Shown piece by piece: positions 1 through 4,707 of a DNA stretch of 5,372 nt. The notes below the pieces were generated by a model. The model saw nothing but the letters and a program-made list of their open reading frames with translations, had not been told where the DNA came from and searched no databases. The stretch lies in contig JAIDLO010000054.1 of assembly GCA_029050995.1 (NCBI GenBank), forward strand, positions 1-5,372, read 5' to 3'. How positions within the stretch are numbered: the first letter of the stretch is position 1; each line of letters starts with the position of its first letter. Made by a program: the position numbers and the translations under genes. This stretch comes from Eubacterium sp. (GTDB taxonomy: Bacteria > Bacillota > Clostridia > Oscillospirales > Acutalibacteraceae).

Positions 1-323
1 AATATATTAAACCGCAGGATTCGGGCCACAGATGCGAAGGTCGTGATGCTGCCATTACAGCAAACAGCTGATAGGAAATCAGATTCAATGCAGTTGATAA
101 AGCGTTTAATTTCAATGCAAATCACTTTACACTTGGTCAGCTTATTAAGTCAGCCCATATTGAGGATATCCCCGATGTGGACACAACCTTTGCTGCAATA
201 GACGGCTTTGTTCGCGGAACAGGCTCCGGCAGCTGCGGACCTGCAACAACAAAAGAACATTCCATTTCCTTTGCCTACGGCAAACCGCTTGAATTTACTT
301 TTGAATTTGAATTTTCTAAGTAA
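1..323 (+). pseudogene. 3' remnant of a family 2 beta-galactosidase, interrupted by two in-frame stops
   Basis: In the frame that starts at base 3 and ends at the TAA at 321-323, the translation resembles the C-terminal (small-chain, domain 5) end of GH2 beta-galactosidases. It shows YIKPQDSGHRCEGRDAAIT early, then FNFNANHFT, a conserved-looking AHIEDIP segment, and IDGFVRGTGSGSCGP near bases 198-242, followed by a short beta strand rich in F and E. The family cleaves terminal beta-galactosides such as lactose. The frame is broken at 69-74 by TGA followed directly by TAG, although similarity continues in the same frame on both sides. The active-site domain lies upstream, outside the window. 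The tandem stops suggest a decayed gene; a local sequencing or assembly error, or two compensating indels near the stops, is possible. The family call is fairly firm, the pseudogene call less so. Confidence 0.68.
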
Positions 324-332
324 TACAACAAC

Positions 333-339
333 AAGGAGA
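333..339 (+). promoter_or_regulatory. Shine-Dalgarno site of the RCC1-like lipoprotein gene
   Basis: AAGGAGA lies 7 nt before the ATG at 347 and 9 nt after the stop of the beta-galactosidase remnant. It supports the chosen start and suggests the gene was transcribed together with the upstream gene. Confidence 0.8.
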
Positions 340-346
340 ATCCTTT

Positions 347-1189
347 ATGAAAAAAGTGTTGGCTTCAGTTTTAACCCTTATTGTTATTACGCTTATGCTG
401 TCGTCCTGCAGTAATTCAGATTTATCAGTAAATGAAGAATCCTTTGAAGTGAAATACTCGTTTCAATCAGAAATTGAAAATTATGATGCAGAATATCAAA
501 TTGTGGATAATACACTTTTTGGAAAAGGGCAAAATTCGTTTAAAGTATTTGGGGATGATGATTCGCAGTATTATAACGAATGGGTGGAAATTGCAAGTAA
601 TGTTGTTCATGTTGATGCCTGCAGTGGTACTGTTATTTATTTAACAGATGCAGGACAGCTCTATGGCTTTGGATTGTGTGATGGCGGCGTCTTACAATCT
701 GAAGACAGCGAAGATCCTTATGAAAATTTTATAAGTAAGCCTGTTTTATTATTTGAAGATTGTAAATATGCTTCAATCGGAACAAGATTTGTAGTTTCAA
801 TAAAGAACGATGATACCCTTTGGTTTTGGGGCGAAAGCCTGAATGGTCAAAGCAGAGAAATTAAAGAAAAAATTTTAGAACCAAAGCAAATTGCCGCTGA
901 TGTGCGTTATGCAGAGGCTTTCGGATATACAACGGCATGGATTGATAAGGATAATTCTTTGTATCTGTGCGGCGACAATTCTTTTGGTCAAATCGGAAAT
1001 GGCGAAAGCGGCTGCGGGTTCCCAACAATGTTTGAAGATATTGTTACAAATCCCTACTGTGCTTTGAAAAATTGTGTTTCTTTTAATATAACAGATAATT
1101 CAACTACAATAATAGCTAAAACAATTGACGGCAAAGAATACGAATGGGGAAATAATAATCATACAATACCTACTGTAAAAACAAAATAA
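347..1189 (+). CDS. Predicted lipoprotein with RCC1-like repeats
   Basis: This encodes 280 residues. The N-terminus has two lysines, a hydrophobic stretch at residues 4-18 and a lipobox LSSC with Cys21 as the lipidation site, so the protein should be anchored on the outer face of the membrane. The rest contains about five RCC1-type units of roughly 50 residues with the pattern 'L-aromatic-x-aromatic/Cys-G-x-N-x-x-G-Q'. These are near 52-69 (most degenerate), 96-117 (GQLYGFG), 149-168 (DTLWFWGESLNGQ), 196-219 (SLYLCGDNSFGQIGNG, the best match) and 253-271 (KEYEWGNNN). RCC1 repeats fold as blades of a beta-propeller, usually seven, so five units imply a small, degenerate or incomplete propeller. 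Such domains mostly bind proteins or ligands; no catalytic motif is visible. The role and partner are unknown. It lies directly after the beta-galactosidase remnant and is AT-richer in feel than argH, consistent with an accessory gene. Confidence 0.8.
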   Translation: MKKVLASVLTLIVITLMLSSCSNSDLSVNEESFEVKYSFQSEIENYDAEYQIVDNTLFGKGQNSFKVFGDDDSQYYNEWVEIASNVVHVDACSGTVIYLTDAGQLYGFGLCDGGVLQSEDSEDPYENFISKPVLLFEDCKYASIGTRFVVSIKNDDTLWFWGESLNGQSREIKEKILEPKQIAADVRYAEAFGYTTAWIDKDNSLYLCGDNSFGQIGNGESGCGFPTMFEDIVTNPYCALKNCVSFNITDNSTTIIAKTIDGKEYEWGNNNHTIPTVKTK

Positions 1190-1225
1190 AAAAGCACGAG
1201 CTTGATGCTCGTGCTTTCATTTTGT
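1183..1225. terminator. Bidirectional intrinsic terminator between convergent genes
   Basis: AAAGCACGAGC (1191-1201) and GCTCGTGCTTT (1207-1217) form a perfect 11-bp stem around a TTGAT loop. On the + strand the stem is followed by a T-rich stretch after the lipoprotein gene. On the - strand it is followed by TTTATTTTG after rpmA. The hairpin begins 2 nt after the lipoprotein stop codon and ends 11 nt before the rpmA stop, so it should end both transcripts. Confidence 0.88.
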
Positions 1226-1228
1226 TCA

Positions 1229-1513
1229 TTACTGCTCAACAGGGTAAACAGAAACCTTTTTTCTGTCTTTTCCCATTTTTTCAAATCTTACAGTGCCATC
1301 AATAAGAGCAAAAAGTGTATCATCAGAACCGATGCCTACATTGTTGCCCGGATGAATATGAGTTCCTCTCTGGCGATAAAGAATGTTGCCTGCAAGAACA
1401 AACTGACCGTCTGCTCTTTTAGCGCCAAGTCTTTTTGATTCAGAATCACGGCCGTTCTTTGTAGAACCCATACCTTTTTTATGAGCAAAAAGCTGTAAAT
1501 CTAATTTAAGCAT
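1229..1513 (-). CDS. rpmA: 50S ribosomal protein L27, with cleavable N-terminal extension
   Basis: This encodes 94 residues of bL27, which sits by the peptidyl-transferase centre of the large subunit; its mature N-terminus reaches toward the tRNA ends. After the extension come AHKKGMGSTKNGRDSESKRLG (residues 10-30) and GNILYRQRGTHIHPGNNVGIG, both hallmarks of the family. The first nine residues, MLKLDLQLF, are the Bacillota-type extension that the protease Prp removes after Phe9; the usual cleavage motif is close to LNLQFF-A, and here the residue before Phe9 is Leu. The start is fixed by GGAGG at 1521-1525, 7 nt upstream and inside the end of prp. It is the last gene of the rplU operon, with a terminator immediately downstream and no obg gene following. 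Confidence 0.97.
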   Translation of the reverse strand: MLKLDLQLFAHKKGMGSTKNGRDSESKRLGAKRADGQFVLAGNILYRQRGTHIHPGNNVGIGSDDTLFALIDGTVRFEKMGKDRKKVSVYPVEQ

Positions 1514-1515
1514 TA

Positions 1516-1830
1516 TTACACCTCCGAAATAATCACATTAATATTCTCGGGATAATCCTTTTGAAGCTCACTTAAATGAAGCTTTAATCCATTCAGAATA
1601 TCCTGAGCCGAATTTGCAGAATCTTTAATCATCAGTTTTAAATAGCCGTCGTCCGCTTCTGCCGTTGCATCAAGACAAATAACATCCGTTATTGTATTGG
1701 CAGCCATAAGGCAGGCACTTGAAACGAAAGCACAAATCAAATCCTCTCCGTGCGGAGCGCTCATTGAATGGCCCCTTGCTTCAAAACCGATTATCGTATT
1801 TTCTGCTTTGTAAAAGTTAACTTTAATCAT
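1516..1830 (-). CDS. prp: Ribosomal-processing cysteine protease Prp (YsxB family)
   Basis: This encodes 104 residues, the usual length of the family. Prp is a small cysteine protease that cuts the N-terminal extension off L27 in Bacillota before ribosome assembly. The catalytic pair is visible: GH at residues 20-21 gives His21, and the DLICAFVSS segment at 30-38 gives Cys33, 12 residues later as in other Prp proteins. The C-terminal half has an amphipathic helix (around residues 71-90) and a final beta strand (NINVIISEV). It lies between rplU and rpmA, the standard position, 6 nt after rplU and 2 nt before rpmA. The sequence before its ATG (AATTCCCT) shows no Shine-Dalgarno, so translation probably depends on ribosomes finishing rplU, which would keep the enzyme scarcer than the ribosomal proteins. 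That last point is inference. Confidence 0.93.
   Translation of the reverse strand: MIKVNFYKAENTIIGFEARGHSMSAPHGEDLICAFVSSACLMAANTITDVICLDATAEADDGYLKLMIKDSANSAQDILNGLKLHLSELQKDYPENINVIISEV
1521..1525 (-). promoter_or_regulatory. Shine-Dalgarno site of rpmA, inside the prp coding end
   Basis: On the - strand, GGAGG lies within the final codons of prp (Glu-Val then TAA), 7 nt before the rpmA ATG. The overlap suggests ribosomes finishing prp help start rpmA, and it confirms the rpmA start that includes the cleavable extension. Confidence 0.85.
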
Positions 1831-1836
1831 AGGGAA

Positions 1837-2145
1837 TTAAGCGTTGATCGCTGTAATCTCAACCTTTGTGTAAGGCTGACGATGACCCATTTTGCGTTTT
1901 TCATTCTTCTTTGGCTTGTAGGTAAATACAGTGATTTTCTTGCCTTTGCCGTTCTTAAGAACCTTAGCTGCAACTGTTGCCTTTGCGCAATCCTTGCCAG
2001 CCTTGAAGCCCTTATCTGTGCTTACAGCAAGTACATTATCGAAAGTGATTTCTTCCTCAGCTTCTACGCCAAGCTTTTCAATGTAAAGAACATCGCCTTC
2101 AGCAACCTTATACTGCTTACCGCCTGTTACGATAACTGCGTACAT
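1837..2145 (-). CDS. rplU: 50S ribosomal protein L21
   Basis: This encodes 102 residues, the normal length for bL21, an early-assembling 23S rRNA-binding protein. Recognisable parts are MYAVIVTGGKQYKV at the N-terminus, the central strand segment LVAVSTD-like (VLAVSTDKGFKAG), and the basic rRNA-binding loop KPKKNEKRKMGHRQPYTKV near residues 77-95. The start is supported by AAAGGAG 8 nt upstream. It heads the operon rplU-prp-rpmA, the common arrangement in Bacillota, with a consensus promoter and a leader of about 75 nt that probably mediates feedback control by L21. Nothing in the protein itself is unusual. Confidence 0.98.
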   Translation of the reverse strand: MYAVIVTGGKQYKVAEGDVLYIEKLGVEAEEEITFDNVLAVSTDKGFKAGKDCAKATVAAKVLKNGKGKKITVFTYKPKKNEKRKMGHRQPYTKVEITAINA

Positions 2146-2221
2146 CTGATTTTCTCCTTTATCAAGTCTCGCTACGATAGGTGTATATCTGCATATATCT
2201 TTGAAACCTATAATATGCGGC
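2146..2221 (-). ncRNA. Probable rplU (L21) leader RNA with Shine-Dalgarno
   Basis: This is the 5' untranslated region between the predicted transcription start near 2221 and the rplU ATG. It contains AAAGGAG (2154-2160), 8 nt before the start codon. Two 6-bp pairings are visible in RNA sense: GCAUAU (2218-2213) with AUAUGC (2196-2191), and AUAGGU (2211-2206) with ACCUAU (2182-2177). They interleave in the order a-b-a'-b', so they form either a pseudoknot or two alternative states. Bacillota rplU operons are known to carry an L21 leader (Rfam L21_leader) thought to serve autoregulation. Membership is inferred from position and folding potential; a covariance-model search was not possible. Confidence 0.55.
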
Positions 2222-2227
2222 TTAATT

Positions 2228-2255
2228 ATTATAGCAGAAAAATAAGCAATGTCAA
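2228..2255 (-). promoter_or_regulatory. Consensus sigma-A promoter of the rplU-prp-rpmA operon
   Basis: On the - strand, TTGACA (2255-2250) and TATAAT (2233-2228) are both perfect consensus hexamers, separated by 16 nt. The predicted start is near 2221. Strong expression is expected for a ribosomal protein operon. The -35 box starts only 9 nt beyond the U-tract of the upstream degV-type gene's terminator. Confidence 0.85.
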
Positions 2256-2264
2256 TAGATTTAT

Positions 2265-2301
2265 AAAAAAATTAGCTTTCTCTGCCAAGGCAAAGAAAGC
2301 T
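2265..2301 (-). terminator. Intrinsic terminator of the DegV-family gene
   Basis: On the - strand, a 28-nt hairpin spanning 2301-2274 forms a 12-bp stem (one T-G wobble) with the tetraloop CTTG. It is followed by AATTTTTTT (2273-2265). It starts 18 nt after the stop codon of the DegV-family gene and insulates the rplU promoter from read-through. Confidence 0.9.
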
Positions 2302-2319
2302 GTTTTAATTGATTTATTA

Positions 2320-3180
2320 TTATTTTGAGAACGAAACAATAATTCCGTTATTGGAAGCATAAAGGGAATTCAATCCGCTTGCCTTTAAAGCTATAACATT
2401 CTCATAACCTGTTTTTTCTTTTATTGCTTTAACAATAGCCTCTGCTTTTTCTTTGCAGCAAACATAGCTTACAATAGCTGTTTTATCTGTTAAATCAGCA
2501 CCTTCTGTTTCTCTCTGAACAAAAGCAGCAAGTTTCTGAATAATTCTGGTTTCAGATAAATCCTTGCCTGCAAGTGTAATGTTGCCGTAATCTGTTCTTT
2601 TGCAGATGAGCTTAACGCGAAGTGCTTCAATTACCTTTGCGCCAAGGTTGAATAATCTGCCGTTGCCCTTGAGCGCATCAAAGCTTTCAAGATAGAAGTA
2701 AAGGAAGCAATCCTTTACGCAGAATTCTTCAACGGTTTTTACAATTTCATCAAAATCTGTTCCATTGTCTGCAAGCTCTTTGATTTTGTAAGCAAGAATT
2801 GTTTCAAGGCCTGATGTAGCAAGAGAATTGATAACATGAATTTTCTTTGTGCTGTCCGGATGATCCTCTTTGTAAAGTGTAACACCCTGAACCGCACTGT
2901 TGTAGCAGCCGCTGAGCTTATCTGTTATTGTAATGATGTAAACCTCGTCTTCATCGCCTTCGCATGCTGCGGCAAATGCATCAGGAGACGGGCAAGCTGA
3001 TTTTGCAAGCTCGCTTGAAGAAAGCATTCTTTGAATGAAATCTTCCTGATCAAAGTTTTCATCATCCTGAATAATATAATCGCCAATCTGAAGCGTAAGC
3101 GGAACAACTGTAAGATTGCTCCATTCTTTCATTTCTGCTGTAAGGTCACAGCAGGAATCTACAACAATTTTATAAGACAT
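2320..3180 (-). CDS. DegV family protein (fatty-acid-binding, FakB-like fold)
   Basis: This encodes 286 residues, normal for the family. DegV/FakB proteins bind a fatty acid in a pocket; studied members present it to the kinase FakA for phosphorylation and entry into phospholipid synthesis. Visible family features are VDSCCDLT at residues 7-14, VVPLTLQIGD near 25-34, the SACPSPDAF loop near 61-69, TDKLSGCYNSA near 85-95, INSLATSGLE near 116-125, and ALKGNGRLFNLGAKVIEALRVKL near 168-190. Several usual ligand-contact positions differ: the common SS of ISSxLSGT is TD, and the C-terminal HxGPG-type segment reads KASGLNSLYASNNG. This fits a divergent DegV subfamily that I recall from Clostridia, so the ligand is uncertain. 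No fakA is visible nearby. The start is supported by AAAAGGAAA upstream. It follows argH in the same direction but has its own promoter. Confidence 0.88.
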   Translation of the reverse strand: MSYKIVVDSCCDLTAEMKEWSNLTVVPLTLQIGDYIIQDDENFDQEDFIQRMLSSSELAKSACPSPDAFAAACEGDEDEVYIITITDKLSGCYNSAVQGVTLYKEDHPDSTKKIHVINSLATSGLETILAYKIKELADNGTDFDEIVKTVEEFCVKDCFLYFYLESFDALKGNGRLFNLGAKVIEALRVKLICKRTDYGNITLAGKDLSETRIIQKLAAFVQRETEGADLTDKTAIVSYVCCKEKAEAIVKAIKEKTGYENVIALKASGLNSLYASNNGIIVSFSK

Positions 3181-3211
3181 AACTTTTTCCTTTTCATTTA
3201 TATTTAAGTTT

Positions 3212-3241
3212 ATTATAAACGAATAGAACGCGTTAAGTCAA
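3212..3241 (-). promoter_or_regulatory. Promoter of the DegV-family gene
   Basis: On the - strand, TTGACT (3241-3236) and TATAAT (3217-3212) are separated by 18 nt in the 83-nt gap between argH and the DegV-family gene. This gives a start near 3205 and a short leader of about 25 nt. I see no convincing hairpin terminator after argH, so read-through from argH may add to expression. Confidence 0.68.
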
Positions 3242-3263
3242 CAAACAAAATAAATGTTTTCAA

Positions 3264-4643
3264 TTAGTTCACAGAAAGGATATTTCTTGCCGCTTTAATT
3301 TGATTATCCACGCTCTGCTCGCTTGGACCGCCGACAACAAGTCTGTCTGCAACGCATTTTTCAAGGTTGATTGCCGTGTAAACCTCTTCGTCGAATAAAT
3401 CGCAGATGTTTTTGTATTCTGCAAGCGGAAGTGTTTCAAGCGTTAAATTCTTGTCTATGCAAAGTGCAACAAGTTCGCCCGTTGCTTTGTATGCATCTCT
3501 GAACGGCAGTCCCTTTCCAACAAGATAATCTGCGCAGTCTGTTGCGTTGATAAAGCCTTTTGCAGCGGCATTTCGCATATTGTCTTTAAGAACTGTCATT
3601 GTTTCAATCATAGGTGTAAATGCGGTTAAGCACATTTTAACAGTGTCAACGGCATCAAAAATAGCTTCCTTATCCTCCTGCATATCCTTGTTGTATGCAA
3701 GCGCTATGCCTTTCATAACTGTTAAAAGTGTTGTTAAATCGCCGAAAACTCTGCCGCTCTTTCCTCTGACAAGCTCTGCTATGTCAGGGTTTTTCTTCTG
3801 TGGCATAATGGAAGAGCCTGTTGAAAAAGCGTCATCAAGCTCAACAAATTTGAATTCCCAGCTGCACCACATAATGATTTCTTCTGAAAATCTTGAAAGA
3901 TGAACCATAATCAGTGAAAGTGCTGCAGCAAGCTCAATGCAGAAATCACGGTCTGATACGCCGTCAAGTGAATTGAGCGTTACGCCGTCAAAATCAAGAA
4001 GCTCTGCAACCATTTCTCTGTTCAGCGGATAGGTTGTTCCTGCAAGTGCACCTGAGCCGAGCGGGCAGATGTTCATTCTTTTCTTTGCATCTGCAAGCCT
4101 GCTTAAATCTCTGCAAAGCATTGCGGCATATGCCATAATGTGATGCGCAAAGGTAATCGGCTGTGCACGCTGAAGATGTGTGTAGCCCGGCATAATTGCT
4201 GTTTTGTTTTCTTCTGCCTTATCGCAGATAACGGCAATCAGCTCCTTAACCTTTTCTTCAATTTCAGTTATTTCTTTTCTTAATGTAAGGCGGATATCAA
4301 GCGCAACCTGATCGTTTCTTGAACGGGCAGTGTGCAGTCTTTTTCCTGTTTGACCGAGCCTTGCGGTTAATTCGCCCTCAATAAAGGTGTGGATATCCTC
4401 TGCTTCCATATCAATCTGAAGGGCTCCGCTTTTGATATCATTCAGAATTTTATCAAGCTCGTCAACAATCTTGTCGCTCTCGCTTTTATCAATAATACCT
4501 GCTGCGCCAAGCATTGTTGCGTGGGCAATGCTGCCTTTTATATCTTCTTCAAACATTCTGCTGTCGAAGCTGATTGAAGAGTTAAAATCATTTGTTTCCT
4601 TGGCAAGTTCTTTTTTAAACCTGCCTTTCCATAATTGTGCCAT
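3264..4643 (-). CDS. argH: Argininosuccinate lyase
   Basis: This encodes 459 residues, the full family length. The enzyme is a cytosolic homotetramer that splits argininosuccinate into arginine and fumarate, the last step of arginine synthesis. Evidence includes MAQLWKGRF at the start, EDIHTFIE at residues 82-89, HTARSRNDQVALD at 104-116, PGYTHLQRAQP at 152-162 (Thr155 and His156 match the substrate-contact pair), and the superfamily signature GSSIMPQKKNPD at 276-287, in which Ser278 is the expected catalytic serine. The C-terminal GGPSEQSV segment is also typical. All key residues are intact. The start is supported by GGAG (4653-4656), 9 nt upstream. argG lies upstream in the same direction, separated by a 64-nt gap with a hairpin. 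The two genes probably share transcripts, with the hairpin possibly adjusting the argH level. Confidence 0.98.
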   Translation of the reverse strand: MAQLWKGRFKKELAKETNDFNSSISFDSRMFEEDIKGSIAHATMLGAAGIIDKSESDKIVDELDKILNDIKSGALQIDMEAEDIHTFIEGELTARLGQTGKRLHTARSRNDQVALDIRLTLRKEITEIEEKVKELIAVICDKAEENKTAIMPGYTHLQRAQPITFAHHIMAYAAMLCRDLSRLADAKKRMNICPLGSGALAGTTYPLNREMVAELLDFDGVTLNSLDGVSDRDFCIELAAALSLIMVHLSRFSEEIIMWCSWEFKFVELDDAFSTGSSIMPQKKNPDIAELVRGKSGRVFGDLTTLLTVMKGIALAYNKDMQEDKEAIFDAVDTVKMCLTAFTPMIETMTVLKDNMRNAAAKGFINATDCADYLVGKGLPFRDAYKATGELVALCIDKNLTLETLPLAEYKNICDLFDEEVYTAINLEKCVADRLVVGGPSEQSVDNQIKAARNILSVN

Positions 4644-4674
4644 AATGAAAATCTCCGTTTATATATTATAAAAT

Positions 4675-4696
4675 GGGCAGGCTAAAAAACCTGCCC
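4675..4696 (-). promoter_or_regulatory. Stem-loop between argG and argH (attenuator, partial terminator or RNA-processing site)
   Basis: On the - strand, GGGCAGG (4696-4690) pairs with CCTGCCC (4681-4675) as a perfect 7-bp GC-rich stem around an 8-nt U-rich loop. It begins 11 nt after the argG stop. What follows is ATTTTATAATATAT, a broken U-tract, so termination would be incomplete at best. It could lower argH relative to argG or protect the argG mRNA end. A TATAAT lies just downstream but has no good -35 box. Confidence 0.6.
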
Positions 4697-4707
4697 TGAA
4701 ATGATTA

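Noticed and set aside
291..316. Repeated GAATTT units
   Set aside because: They encode the alternating Phe/Glu strand at the end of the GH2 domain and need no separate explanation.
1..323. Stop-codon read-through or an alternative genetic code as the reason for TGA-TAG
   Set aside because: The other genes in the window end at ordinary TAA stops and show no internal TGA or TAG, so recoding of both codons is unlikely.
299..326. A possible promoter (TTTTGA ... TAATAC) before the lipoprotein gene
   Set aside because: Both hexamers are poor matches, and the predicted start would fall on the Shine-Dalgarno.
208..414. A + strand open frame of 68 codons across the GH2 remnant and the lipoprotein start
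   Set aside because: It is out of frame with both, has low-complexity composition and is explained as a shadow of real coding sequence.
1768..2328. A + strand open frame of 186 codons opposite rplU and its leader
   Set aside because: It lies antisense to rplU, the L21 leader and the promoter; its Cys/Phe/Leu-rich product is typical of an antisense shadow and no ribosome-binding site was seen.
3547..3903. A + strand open frame of 118 codons inside argH
   Set aside because: It is wholly antisense to an intact, strongly conserved argH and resembles no family I recognise.
4655..4672. TATAAT upstream of argH as a standalone promoter
   Set aside because: No acceptable -35 hexamer lies 16-18 nt upstream, where the hairpin sits; it is kept only as a possibility in the findings.
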